From the NCBI GenBank assembly GCA_017451525.1, contig JAFTOD010000005.1:434001-498000 (forward strand): 64,000 nucleotides of DNA, in the 5' to 3' direction. A model generated the notes under the pieces. It was given only the letters and a program-made list of their open reading frames with translations. It made no database searches and was not told the DNA's origin. The position numbers were made by a program, and so were the translations under genes. Source of the DNA: Paludibacteraceae bacterium. Lineage in GTDB: Bacteria; Bacteroidota; Bacteroidia; Bacteroidales; Paludibacteraceae. Below, piece after piece: positions 42,846-51,359 of this stretch; the stretch's first letter is position 1; each line of letters starts with the position of its first letter.

Positions 42846-45008
42846 TTAATCCTCGTCCTTTTGTGTAGCTTCGTACTCTTTGATGAGTTTCTCTTGTACG
42901 TCAGCAGGTACGAGTTCGTAGCTCTTGAACTTCATGGTGAAGGTTGCACGACCACCTGTGAGACTTGACAATGTAGTAGAATAAGAAGCCATCTCTTTCA
43001 AAGGAACCAAAGCCTTCAAGGTGGTGAAGTTCTTCTCAGTTTCCATACCGAGCACCATACCACGGCGACCATTGATGTCAGACATCACATCACCCATGAT
43101 TTCGCTTGGAACGAATACCTCCACCTCGTAGATAGGCTCGAGCAACTTAGGATTAGCATTGCGGAATGCCTCTGCAAAGGCGTTACGTCCTGCGAGACGG
43201 AAAGAGATTTCGTTGGAATCAACTGGGTGCATCTTACCATCGTAGATGATTACGCGCACGTCGCGAGCGTAAGAACCAGTCAAAGGACCTTGCTCGATAC
43301 GATCCATCAAACCTTTGAGGATAGCAGGGATGAAGCGTGCATCGATAGCACCACCCACGATAGAGTTGATGAGTACGAGCTTGCCACCCCAATCGAGAGG
43401 AATCTCTTGGGTGTCACGTACTGTGATACGATATTCTTGGTTACCAAACTTGTACACTTCCTTCACTGGTTCGCCCTCTACGTAAGGCTCCACGATGAGG
43501 TGTACCTCACCAAATTGACCAGAACCACCTGATTGCTTCTTGTGGCGGTAGTCAGCGCGAGCAGACTTGGTGATAGTCTCGCGATAAGGAATCTTTGGCT
43601 CCTCGAATTGAACCATCATCTTATCGTTGTTCTCGAGACGCCATTTGAGTGTGCGGAGGTGGAACTCACCTTGACCAGAAACGATGACTTGCTTGAGCTC
43701 TTTGGATTGCTCTACTACCCAAGTAGCATCCTCTTCGTGCATACGGGTGAGGAGTGCAGATAGTTTCTCTGAATCGCTCTCGCTAACAGGCTTGATAGCA
43801 CGGCGGTATTTAGGATCTGGGTAGGAGATAGCAGGATATTGATTCTCGCAATCTTTTGCGTTGAGGGTATTGCCAGTACGTGTATCTTTGAGTTTCACAG
43901 TAGCAGCGATGTCACCAGCAACCACTTCGTCCACAGGCACGCGGATGCTACCTGCTACCGAATAGAGTTGGCTGATACGCTCTTTGGTGCCACGGTCCAC
44001 ATTGAGTACGTCGTCGCCTGGGCGGAGTGTACCTTGCATCACCTTGAAATAGTTGACGTCGCCAATATGTGGCTCAACCGATGTCTTGAAGATGAATGCA
44101 GAAGCAGGAGCTGCAGGATCAGGAGTAACCTCTTTAGCGTCCACTGTGATTGGTTTAGGAGCATCAGCTACAGATGGAGTCATCTCGCCAAGGAAGCCCA
44201 TGAGGCGACGGATACCCATGTCCTTGAGACCGCTGGTGCAGATAACAGGGTACATGCTACCTTCTGCAAAGACGGTTTGAAGACCTTGCATGAGTTCTTC
44301 ATCAGAGAGGGTGCCTTGCTCGAAGTACTTGTCCATGATGGTCTCGTCGGACTCAGCAGCCCACTCAAGGAGTTGTGCGCGGATTTCCTCAACAGTAGCT
44401 TTCTCGCTCTCAGGGATATCTTTTGCCTCAGGTGCGCCACCTTCTGCTTTCCAAACGAGCATTTTGCCTTGGAGCACGTCGATAGCCGCGTTGAAGTCCT
44501 TACCTGCGTTGACAGGGTATTGGAAGAGGGTACACTTGTTGCCAAATGCCTCTTTAAGTTCGTTGAAGGTACGCTCGAAGTCAGCGTTCTCGTGGTCGCA
44601 CTTGTTGATAACGAAAGCGATAGGTTTTTTAGCTTTCTCAGCGCGACGGAAATTGTTTTGTGTGCCCACTTCCACACCGCCGTTAGCGGTGAGGGTGATG
44701 ATAGCGGTGTCCGCTACGTGAAGTGCTGTGATGGCACCACCACAGAAGTCGTCTGAACCTGGGCAGTCGATGATATTGAGTTTTTTGTTATTGAACTCGA
44801 TGTTACAAACTGTGGAAAATACGGAGTAGCCGTATTCCTTTTCAACTGGAAAATAGTCGCAGACGGTAGATTGTGTTTCTACAGTACCACGACGTTTGAT
44901 GACCCCGCACTCGAAGAGCATGGATTCCATAAGGGTAGTCTTACCCGAGCCACTGCCACCCATGAGGGCAATGTTCTTAATCTCGTTAGCTTGATAAACT
45001 TTAGCCAT
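42846..45008 (-). CDS. fusA2: EF-G paralogue (EF-G2), GTPase site altered
   Basis: A 720-residue EF-G-like translation factor with all five domains. G1 reads GGSGSGKTT (residues 17-25), G4 reads NKCD. G3, DTPGHVDF in EF-G, reads DCPGSDDF (81-88), so the catalytic His is Ser85. Switch I, ERGIT in EF-G, reads EYGYS. Both changes point to weak or absent GTP hydrolysis. Domain IV (residues about 470-600) is intact (QSGGSGQFGEVHL and EVFVPSEIMGDV). An EF-G2 lacking GTPase activity is known from Bacteroides thetaiotaomicron, where it aids translation under starvation. Symbol by analogy; EF-G1 must lie elsewhere. Confidence 0.92.
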   Translation of the reverse strand: MAKVYQANEIKNIALMGGSGSGKTTLMESMLFECGVIKRRGTVETQSTVCDYFPVEKEYGYSVFSTVCNIEFNNKKLNIIDCPGSDDFCGGAITALHVADTAIITLTANGGVEVGTQNNFRRAEKAKKPIAFVINKCDHENADFERTFNELKEAFGNKCTLFQYPVNAGKDFNAAIDVLQGKMLVWKAEGGAPEAKDIPESEKATVEEIRAQLLEWAAESDETIMDKYFEQGTLSDEELMQGLQTVFAEGSMYPVICTSGLKDMGIRRLMGFLGEMTPSVADAPKPITVDAKEVTPDPAAPASAFIFKTSVEPHIGDVNYFKVMQGTLRPGDDVLNVDRGTKERISQLYSVAGSIRVPVDEVVAGDIAATVKLKDTRTGNTLNAKDCENQYPAISYPDPKYRRAIKPVSESDSEKLSALLTRMHEEDATWVVEQSKELKQVIVSGQGEFHLRTLKWRLENNDKMMVQFEEPKIPYRETITKSARADYRHKKQSGGSGQFGEVHLIVEPYVEGEPVKEVYKFGNQEYRITVRDTQEIPLDWGGKLVLINSIVGGAIDARFIPAILKGLMDRIEQGPLTGSYARDVRVIIYDGKMHPVDSNEISFRLAGRNAFAEAFRNANPKLLEPIYEVEVFVPSEIMGDVMSDINGRRGMVLGMETEKNFTTLKALVPLKEMASYSTTLSSLTGGRATFTMKFKSYELVPADVQEKLIKEYEATQKDED

Positions 45009-45082
45009 AATTGTGTTTTATTTAGATATTAAGTATTTTTTCAGATATTGGTTATCGGTTATAGGATAACGGATATCGGTTG

Positions 45083-45114
45083 CAAAGGTACGGAAAAAAA
45101 ATTATATATGCAAG
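45083..45114 (-). promoter_or_regulatory. Promoter of the EF-G2 gene
   Basis: Minus strand CTTG (45114-45111), 20-nt spacer, TACCTTTG (45090-45083); extended CTTGCATATAT. Confidence 0.8.
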
Positions 45115-45222
45115 TGATTGAGTGAAAAAGTGTATTTTTTTTAAGGAACGAACTACATGTTGGCACTGCAATTATCACTATACAATAACTAGCGAAAATG
45201 ATGATTTGTTGTTTGATTTCGC

Positions 45223-45340
45223 CTTGAGATTCGGAAATTTTCTTCGGGCTACGTGACCACTTCGCGACCTGAAGGAGTGCGACGGAACGCACTCCGAGCG
45301 CAGCGCCCGAAGAGTCCCCACTCTGAGGAATCAGCGCAAG
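45223..45340. ncRNA. Structured intergenic element upstream of EF-G2
   Basis: Nested stems: CTTG 45223-45226 with CAAG 45337-45340; GATTC 45228-45232 with GAATC 45328-45332; TCTTCGGGC 45241-45249 with GCCCGAAGA 45305-45313 (9 bp); GGAGTGCG 45274-45281 with CGCACTCC 45288-45295 (8 bp). The direction is unclear. The 99-codon ORF across it seems spurious. The remainder, 45341-45456, shows nothing recognisable. Confidence 0.5.
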
Positions 45341-45456
45341 CATAGAACAAATAAGCACATCTGTCGCCTAAATGTGTCCTATCTATGAGCGAGATTTTGG
45401 CTGACGGTACCCATATAATGGGTAAAGGGAGAAAAATAGAGTAGATAAATAAAACA

Positions 45457-45873
45457 CTAGAGGTGGAGTTGGCGGAGGGCGGCCTCCTCTTTGGCAGTCA
45501 TCTGGGCTTTGGTTTCGGGGGTCTTATCCGCTTGGCCTGTGAGGTGGAGTAGGCCGTGGATGATGATACGGTGCAGCTCGTGGATGAAAGGTGCGCCTAC
45601 CTGTTCGGCATTGGTTGCAACGGTGTCGAGAGATATGTAAATATCGCCATTCACGCGTGTGCGCGTGGTATAATCAAAGGTGATGACGTCGGTATAGTAG
45701 TCGTGCTGGAGAAACTCTTGATTGACGGCGAGAATCTTCTCATCATCGCAGAAGATATAGTTGAGGTCGCCTACGGAATAGCCATATTGCGCAGCAGTGC
45801 TCTTGATCCATTGCTCGACTTTAGGAAAGTCAATGGCAGGCATGAGGATGTTGTCGGCGTGGAAGGTAATCAT
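45457..45873 (-). CDS. ybeY: Endoribonuclease YbeY
   Basis: A 138-residue metal-dependent RNase for 16S rRNA 3' maturation and ribosome quality control. Signatures: FCDDEKILAVNQEFLQHDYY, TDVITFDYT, GDIYISLDTV and the metal motif HGLLHLTGQADKT. The consensus is HxxxHxxxxxH; the third ligand is Asp here. A Bacteroides homologue recalled from memory also has Asp there, so activity is likely kept. I moved the start to the ATG at 45873, because the TTG at 45897 lies within an intergenic hairpin (GCGGCAAAGCCGC). Confidence 0.92.
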   Translation of the reverse strand: MITFHADNILMPAIDFPKVEQWIKSTAAQYGYSVGDLNYIFCDDEKILAVNQEFLQHDYYTDVITFDYTTRTRVNGDIYISLDTVATNAEQVGAPFIHELHRIIIHGLLHLTGQADKTPETKAQMTAKEEAALRQLHL

Positions 45874-45925
45874 ATTCGTGTTTAGTGAACGCGGCAAAGC
45901 CGCTACTGTTTAGTGTTTAGTGTGG

Positions 45926-47158
45926 TTAGCCGAAGAAGATGTTGGCGACGGTGAAGGCGGCGATGACACCGATGAGGTCGGCGATGAGGCAACAAACGAC
46001 TGCGTGGCGGGTGTCCTTGATGCCGACGCTACCGAAGTAAACGGCTAAGACATAGAACGTGGTATCGGTGGTGCCTTGCAGTATGCAGCAGAGGCGACCA
46101 ACAAGCGAGTCGGCACCGTGGGTAGTCATCGCCTCAATCATCAGTCCGCGTGCGCCACTGCCCGACAGGGGCTTCATGATGGCAGTAGGTACGGCTGCGG
46201 AGAGGTCGGGGTTGATGCCCACGAGAGCGAAGAGTTGCGCGAGCCCTTGTTCTAGCAAGCCCATAGCTCCGCTGGCGCGGAACATACCCACCGCTACGAG
46301 GATGGCGATGAGGTAGGGGATAATGCCTATGGCCGTCTTGAAGCCGTCTTTAGCTCCGTCGATAAATGCCTCATATACATTGACTTTGCGGATGGATGCT
46401 TGGATGATAAACCAGCAGATGACACCGAGCAGAATGACCGCTGCGATGAGGGCAGAGAGCGCGGAGAGTTTTTCTTCGGGCAGGCGTTGTGCGAGGATAA
46501 GTAGCAATACCACGAGGGCGGTGAGAGCAAAGAGTACGCCCAACACGACTTTGTCCCATATCTTGATTTTTTGCGCTGCACAGCAGGCGAGTAGTCCGCC
46601 GAGGGTAGCAAAATAGGTGGCTATGAGGAGTGGAAGAAAGACGTCTGCTGGGTTGGCAGCGCCCAGTTGTGCGCGGTATGCCATGATGGTGGTGGGGATG
46701 ATGGTCAGTCCGCTGGCACCAAGTACGACGAACATAATCATGGCATTGGAAGCCTTGGATTTATCTGTGTTGAGCGTTTGAAGTTCGCCCATGGCTTTGA
46801 GCCCCATAGGTGTGGCGGCATTGTCGAGCCCGAGCATGTTGGCGGCGAAATTCATGAACATGGTGCCATAGACAGGGTGGTTGTTGGGTATCTCGGGGAA
46901 GATGCGGCGGAAGAAAGGTGCGACACCACGCGAGAGGGTGTTGACTACGCCACCTTGTTGTCCGATATTAAGAATACCCATCCAGAGGGCGAGCACACCA
47001 GTAAGTCCGATGGAGATTTCAAAACCATTCTTGGCAGAGGCGAAGGTGGAGTTGAGTATCTCGGAGAAGATATCCGTTTGCCCAAAGGCAAAAAACTGTA
47101 CGCAGCCCATGATGACCGCGAGGAGAATTAGTCCTATCCAAATGTAGTTAAGTACCAT
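45926..47158 (-). CDS. Fused SpmA-SpmB nucleoside-recognition membrane protein
   Basis: A 410-residue polytopic inner-membrane protein with about ten hydrophobic segments. The N-terminal half resembles SpmA (NGFEISIGLTGVLALWMGI, FPEIPNNHPVYGTMFMNFAA with the GLDNAATPMG signature) and the C-terminal half SpmB (GIIPYLIAILVAVGMFRASG and MKPLSGSGARGLMIE). Bacteroidetes carry the two fused as a Gate/nucleoside-recognition protein. Spore maturation proteins are named after Bacillus; no sporulation is implied here. Substrate unknown. Its promoter overlaps a divergent promoter at 47183. Confidence 0.9.
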   Translation of the reverse strand: MVLNYIWIGLILLAVIMGCVQFFAFGQTDIFSEILNSTFASAKNGFEISIGLTGVLALWMGILNIGQQGGVVNTLSRGVAPFFRRIFPEIPNNHPVYGTMFMNFAANMLGLDNAATPMGLKAMGELQTLNTDKSKASNAMIMFVVLGASGLTIIPTTIMAYRAQLGAANPADVFLPLLIATYFATLGGLLACCAAQKIKIWDKVVLGVLFALTALVVLLLILAQRLPEEKLSALSALIAAVILLGVICWFIIQASIRKVNVYEAFIDGAKDGFKTAIGIIPYLIAILVAVGMFRASGAMGLLEQGLAQLFALVGINPDLSAAVPTAIMKPLSGSGARGLMIEAMTTHGADSLVGRLCCILQGTTDTTFYVLAVYFGSVGIKDTRHAVVCCLIADLIGVIAAFTVANIFFG

Positions 47159-47166
47159 ATTGGGTG

Positions 47167-47197
47167 CAAAGGTACGGAAAAATTTGCATATATCAAA
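47167..47197 (-). promoter_or_regulatory. Promoter of the SpmA-SpmB gene
   Basis: Minus strand TACCTTTG (47174-47167) and TTTG (47197-47194), 19-nt spacer. It overlaps the plus-strand promoter at 47183-47214. The transcript leader would be only a few bases. Confidence 0.6.
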
Positions 47198-47214
47198 AAA
47201 AAATAGTACTTTTG
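47183..47214 (+). promoter_or_regulatory. Promoter of the methyltransferase-cobalamin gene pair
   Basis: TTTG 47183-47186, 20-nt spacer, TACTTTTG 47207-47214, extended TTTGCATATATC. Start codon at 47223 leaves almost no leader. Confidence 0.8.
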
Positions 47215-47222
47215 CACGCCTT

Positions 47223-48083
47223 ATGAAGAAAAATGTGTATTTATATCGCGTGTTGTCGTGGTTGAAGCACCGACTGACTGCCCGAAATACGGGTGGGCAT
47301 GGTGTGCATTCGCCCTATTTGTTTGAGTGGGTGAGAATGGTAATGAGCGATAAGAATGCATACTACGCGTGGCAAGCGATAGAGGATTTGAGGAGTGAGT
47401 TGCTGCATGACACGCGTGAGGTGGAGTTTGTGGATTTTGGTAGCGGGGGAAAGAATGGTGAAAAGGCGAAGAAGCGGCAATGCTACAAGACAAATAAGCG
47501 AGTGTGTGATATAGCCAAGGGGAGTTTGGCGAAGAAGAAATATGCGCAGTTGTTGGCGCGATTGGTGGGCTGGCTGAGAGAAAACGGAGAAAGGAATGGT
47601 GAGAGAGGGGGATTGACTGTTGTGGAACTGGGAACAAGTTTGGGTATCACTACGGCATATATGGCTGCGATGGATAGCAGGAATAGGATTGTGAGTTATG
47701 AGGGATGTCCCGCAGTGGCAGAAATAGCGATGGCGAATTGGGAGAAGTTGGGTTTGGAGAATGTGGAATGTCGCGTGGGAGAGTTGACTATTGATAGTTT
47801 TTTACAGGGGGCAGTTGACTGTTTGCAGAGGATAGATGTGGCATTTATTGATGCTAACCATACTTATGAAGCGACATTGACCTATTTTAACGCGCTCGCG
47901 TCGCGTGTGCATGATAAAAGTGTAATCGTGCTGGATGATATTCATTACAACGAGGAAATGGAGCGCACATGGAAGGCAATTTGTGCGGATGAACGAGTAA
48001 CAAGCACGATTGATTTGTATCAGATGGGGTTGGTGTTTTTTGACCCGCATTATTGGCATAGAAACTACAAGATGAACATATGA
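47223..48083 (+). CDS. Class I SAM-dependent (O-methyltransferase-like) protein
   Basis: A 286-residue soluble protein. N-terminal helix bundle with ARNTGGHGVHSPYLFEWV, seen in a conserved Bacteroidales family. Then comes a Rossmann methyltransferase core: VVELGTSLGITTAYMAA (motif I), VSYEGCP (acidic loop), FIDANHTYEATLTYF and VIVLDDIHYNEEM (the Asp-Asp metal pair as in catechol O-methyltransferases). Substrate unknown. The frame extends upstream to 47160, but that part contains the promoter, so I start at the ATG at 47223. Its stop overlaps the next gene by 4 bases. Confidence 0.88.
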   Translation: MKKNVYLYRVLSWLKHRLTARNTGGHGVHSPYLFEWVRMVMSDKNAYYAWQAIEDLRSELLHDTREVEFVDFGSGGKNGEKAKKRQCYKTNKRVCDIAKGSLAKKKYAQLLARLVGWLRENGERNGERGGLTVVELGTSLGITTAYMAAMDSRNRIVSYEGCPAVAEIAMANWEKLGLENVECRVGELTIDSFLQGAVDCLQRIDVAFIDANHTYEATLTYFNALASRVHDKSVIVLDDIHYNEEMERTWKAICADERVTSTIDLYQMGLVFFDPHYWHRNYKMNI

Positions 48084-48616
48084 AAATTTACACGAAATCA
48101 GGTGATAAAGGAAGGACTTCGCTTGCCACTGGTGAGCGGGTGAGTAAAGCAGATATTCGACTGGATGCCTACGGCACAGCTGATGAGTTGAATAGCTTTG
48201 TCGGTTTGTTGCGTAATTCGCTCAAAAACAGTGGAGTAAGTGGCGCTGACAAATTGGATAAGGACTTGTGTTGGGTGCAAAATCGGTTGTTTGATTTGGG
48301 TGCGGTATTGGCAGGATCGGACATGGAGTTTAAGGCTGAGAATGTGGGTAGATTGGAGGGCTGGATAGATGAGATGGACGCGGAGTTGGAGCCTCTTCGT
48401 GCGTTCGTGTTGCCTGCTGGAAATGAGCAGGTGGCATTGTGTCATGTGTGCCGCACAGTAGCGCGCAGATTGGAGCGATTGATGGTGGCAATGGGTGGCG
48501 AATGTGATGGAGATGTGAAACTATGCTTTGTGAACAGATTGAGCGATTATTGCTTTGTTTTATCTCGATTTGTGGGCAAAGAAATGTTGATAAATCCATT
48601 AATTTGGGAAAAATAG
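48080..48616 (+). CDS. Cob(I)alamin adenosyltransferase, PduO type
   Basis: A 178-residue cytosolic enzyme forming adenosylcobalamin from cob(I)alamin and ATP. N-terminal YTKSGDKGRTSLATGERVSK is the ATP-binding loop. DAYGTADELNSFVGLL follows, and near the end is VCRTVARRLERLM (the RxxxR/E signature) and NRLSDYCFVLSR. It forms a trimer in the family. It overlaps the methyltransferase by 4 bases. Adenosylcobalamin would serve a mutase or a class II reductase elsewhere in the genome. Confidence 0.94.
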   Translation: MKIYTKSGDKGRTSLATGERVSKADIRLDAYGTADELNSFVGLLRNSLKNSGVSGADKLDKDLCWVQNRLFDLGAVLAGSDMEFKAENVGRLEGWIDEMDAELEPLRAFVLPAGNEQVALCHVCRTVARRLERLMVAMGGECDGDVKLCFVNRLSDYCFVLSRFVGKEMLINPLIWEK

Positions 48617-48634
48617 TGAAAAAAAGTGAAAAAA

Positions 48635-48666
48635 TTTGCATATATGGGATTTTTTTACTACTTTTG
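48635..48666 (+). promoter_or_regulatory. Promoter of the type IX secretion operon
   Basis: TTTG 48635-48638, 20-nt spacer, TACTTTTG 48659-48666, with TTTGCATATATGG. It precedes the DUF2795 gene and probably the whole porP-gldN operon. Confidence 0.78.
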
Positions 48667-48709
48667 CGCCCTATTTTGTAATATAGTGCATAGTATGCAC
48701 CTTTGAGTT

Positions 48710-48931
48710 ATGTATTGGACTTTAGAATTAGCTACGAAAATTGAGGATGCTCCTTGGCCAGCAACAAAGGATGAGTTGTTGGATTACGCTATGCGTACTG
48801 GTGCTCCATTAGAGGTGATAGAGAACCTACAAGAGATAGAGGATGATGAGGAGATTTATGAGTCGATAGAAGATTTGTGGCCTGATTATCCAACGAAAGA
48901 GGACTTCTTTTTTGACGAAGAGGAGTATTGA
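48710..48931 (+). CDS. DUF2795 protein
   Basis: A 73-residue acidic protein. Residues 1-50 match the DUF2795 helix pattern (MYWTLELATKIEDAPWPAT, ELLDYAMRTGAPLEVIENL) and the tail has many Asp, Glu and Phe. The family is small and cytosolic with unknown function. It lies between the promoter at 48635 and porP, with 28 bases to the porP ATG. It may be part of the operon without a direct secretion role. Confidence 0.9.
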   Translation: MYWTLELATKIEDAPWPATKDELLDYAMRTGAPLEVIENLQEIEDDEEIYESIEDLWPDYPTKEDFFFDEEEY

Positions 48932-48959
48932 TGCTTTGTTGAAAAGGAAGTAAGGCGGT

Positions 48960-49931
48960 ATGTTGAAGCGCTGTATTGTTCTTTGTTTTGGTTGGTTGGT
49001 GTGCGTCGGTGTGCTGAAGGCGCAGTTTGATCCTCTGATAGGGCAATACATGTTTATGCAGGCGACCTACAACCCTGCTGCGGTGGGAGATGGTGAGTTG
49101 ATGCGGGTTTATGGTAGTCACCGTATGGATTTTACGGGGATAGAAGATGCTCCGATGACGACATATTTTTCGTTTTCTTCGCCATTTACGATTGGGAAAA
49201 CGATGCATGGCGCAGGTGTGCGCTTTGTGAATGATCGATTTGGTTTGTTCTCGAATCAGAGTTTGTATGCGGGTTATGCTTACAAGTTGCGATTGGGGAA
49301 AGGGTATTTGAGCGTGGGTGCAGAGTTCGGTTTTTTGAACTTGAGTTTTGCGGCGGATAGCGTGGATTTAGGCGACGGTAATGACGATTACCATGTGGGG
49401 AGTGATGAGGCAGTGCCCAATGCGGCTGGAGGAAATGAGAAAGGGGCTTCGGGAATGGGATTTGATTTAGGAGTAGGCGTTTATTATTCAGCGACGAGTT
49501 GGTGGGCAGGTGCGAGTTATGGTCACGTGACAAATCCAACGCTGGAGTGGTCGGACAGGTCTTCGGTGAGAGTGAGAGGAACGTTGTATGTGGCTGGTGG
49601 GTATAATTGGCGGTTGAAGAATAGGGATTGGATGTTGATGCCGAGTGCCATGTTGCAGACGGATTTTAGGGGTTGGGATTTGAATTTGACAATGTTGGCT
49701 CAAGTGAAAGAGCGCTTTCGTTTTGGATTGGGCTACAGAATAGCGGGAAGTGTGAATGTGCTGTTGGGAGTGGATATCATCAGTGGATTGCAGTTGGGCT
49801 ATACCTACGAATTACCTGCAAATAGTTTGTTGAAAGAGAGTTATGGCTCGCATGAGTTGTATTTGGCGTACGGATTTAATGTGCTGAAGCCAAAGCGAAC
49901 GAACAAGTATAAAAGTGTAAGATATTTGTAA
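48960..49931 (+). CDS. porP: PorP/SprF-family type IX outer-membrane protein
   Basis: A 323-residue protein with a signal peptide (cut near VLKAQF, residue 22) and a beta-barrel-like mature part. It has PLIGQYMFMQATYNPAAVGD at the N terminus of the mature chain, the PorP/SprF hallmark. Transmembrane strands follow to the end (YKSVRYL). PorP connects the type IX motor complex to the outer membrane ring in studied species. First gene of the classic porPKLMN cluster. Confidence 0.93.
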   Translation: MLKRCIVLCFGWLVCVGVLKAQFDPLIGQYMFMQATYNPAAVGDGELMRVYGSHRMDFTGIEDAPMTTYFSFSSPFTIGKTMHGAGVRFVNDRFGLFSNQSLYAGYAYKLRLGKGYLSVGAEFGFLNLSFAADSVDLGDGNDDYHVGSDEAVPNAAGGNEKGASGMGFDLGVGVYYSATSWWAGASYGHVTNPTLEWSDRSSVRVRGTLYVAGGYNWRLKNRDWMLMPSAMLQTDFRGWDLNLTMLAQVKERFRFGLGYRIAGSVNVLLGVDIISGLQLGYTYELPANSLLKESYGSHELYLAYGFNVLKPKRTNKYKSVRYL

Positions 49932-49952
49932 AAACATAAAAATAAATCATAT

Positions 49953-51317
49953 ATGAAATTGTTGAAATTATTGCCAATTTTAGTTGTAGTATGCTGTATG
50001 ATAGGATGTAATCCTCCTGCAGGTGAATTGGTGGGAGCGACAAAGAGTTCTCATTTCCAAGAAGCTCATCCTTACGGCATGGTATTTATGCGTAAGGGCT
50101 CGTTTTTGATGGGCTCAAACTCGCAATCTGCGATATTTAGTCAAGACGACAACAATGTGATGGTTACTGTACACGCATTTTGGATGGATGAGAGCGAGAT
50201 TACAAACAACGAGTATCGCCAGTTCGTGAATTGGGTGCGCGATTCAATAGCATATACTTTGCTCATTGAAGAGGAGGGCGAAGAGAGTGAGTATGCATTG
50301 CAAAGTGAATATGAGCAAGATGAGGAAACTCCTGTGCGCATCAACTGGAAGAAGAAAATTCCATGGGAAAATCGTTTTGTGCCAGAGGATCCTACAGCAG
50401 AGGCTTTGGCTCCTATGTTCTATGACAATGGACGTGGTGCGCTTCGTACAACAATGCTCCGATACAACTACAGTTGGTTGAATATTGATGAGATTAAGAA
50501 GAATGCGAATCGTTTTGATGTGACAACAGGAACTTATCCAGAGGGATCTATGGTTCGCGTAGATACTTTCTGGGTGGAGAATGGTGCTATTCAATCGAAG
50601 ACTATAGAGCGTCCTTTGCGCGAGCCAAAAGATGCGATGACCAATGGAATAATCTGCGTGTATCCAGACACTATGGTATGGGCAAGAGATTTTCAAAATT
50701 CGTATAATGAGCCATTGTTGCATGGCTATTTCAGTATGCCTGGTTATGCCGAGTATCCTGTTGTGGGTGTGACTTGGGAGCAAGCAAACGCTTTCTGCTA
50801 TTGGCGTACAAATCTGCTGAAGAACGTGGGTGGTTTGTCAACCAATGCATATCGTTTGCCAACAGAGGCAGAGTGGGAGTATGCCGCTCGTGGTGGTCGT
50901 AAGATGGCTATGTATCCATGGGGCGATAAATATGCTCGTGATTCAGAAGGTTGCTTTATGGCAAACTTTAAACCTTATCGTGGTTCTTACTATGATGATT
51001 TGGGTGTTTCAACAATGGCGATTAAGCAATTTAGTCCAAATGATTTTGGATTGTATGATATGGCTGGTAATGTGGCGGAATGGACTGCTTCTGCATATTC
51101 GAGCGTAGCAAATACAAAAGTACATGATATGAACCCAGAGTATACCTACAACGCACGTAAGGATGATCCTGATATTTTGAAGCGCAAGGTAGTCAAAGGT
51201 GGTAGTTGGAAAGATGTGAGCTACTATCTGCAATGTGGCGTTCGTACGTATGAATATCAATATGAGAGCCGTTCGTATATAGGCTTCCGTTGTGTTCGTT
51301 CGTATATTGGTAATTAA
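49953..51317 (+). CDS. gldK: GldK/PorK ring lipoprotein
   Basis: A 454-residue protein with a lipoprotein signal (VVCCMIGC, Cys19) and a formylglycine-generating-enzyme (SUMF1) fold. It has MVFMRKGSFLMGS near residue 45, WMDESEITNNEYRQF, the RLPTEAEWEYAARGG core, and GGSWKDVSYYLQCG/GFRCVRSY at the end. In Porphyromonas and Flavobacterium it forms, with GldN, the large periplasmic ring of the type IX system below the outer membrane. Order and size match. Confidence 0.97.
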   Translation: MKLLKLLPILVVVCCMIGCNPPAGELVGATKSSHFQEAHPYGMVFMRKGSFLMGSNSQSAIFSQDDNNVMVTVHAFWMDESEITNNEYRQFVNWVRDSIAYTLLIEEEGEESEYALQSEYEQDEETPVRINWKKKIPWENRFVPEDPTAEALAPMFYDNGRGALRTTMLRYNYSWLNIDEIKKNANRFDVTTGTYPEGSMVRVDTFWVENGAIQSKTIERPLREPKDAMTNGIICVYPDTMVWARDFQNSYNEPLLHGYFSMPGYAEYPVVGVTWEQANAFCYWRTNLLKNVGGLSTNAYRLPTEAEWEYAARGGRKMAMYPWGDKYARDSEGCFMANFKPYRGSYYDDLGVSTMAIKQFSPNDFGLYDMAGNVAEWTASAYSSVANTKVHDMNPEYTYNARKDDPDILKRKVVKGGSWKDVSYYLQCGVRTYEYQYESRSYIGFRCVRSYIGN

Positions 51318-51359
51318 TGTTAGGTATTAGTTTATATTTTTAATAACGAGAAAAGTGTT

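Noticed and set aside
43839-44756. 305-codon ORF opposite EF-G2
   Set aside because: Shadow frame; the EF-G2 protein matches its family over the full length.
45059-45358. 99-codon ORF upstream of EF-G2
   Set aside because: Runs across the promoter and the hairpins; no recognisable protein pattern.
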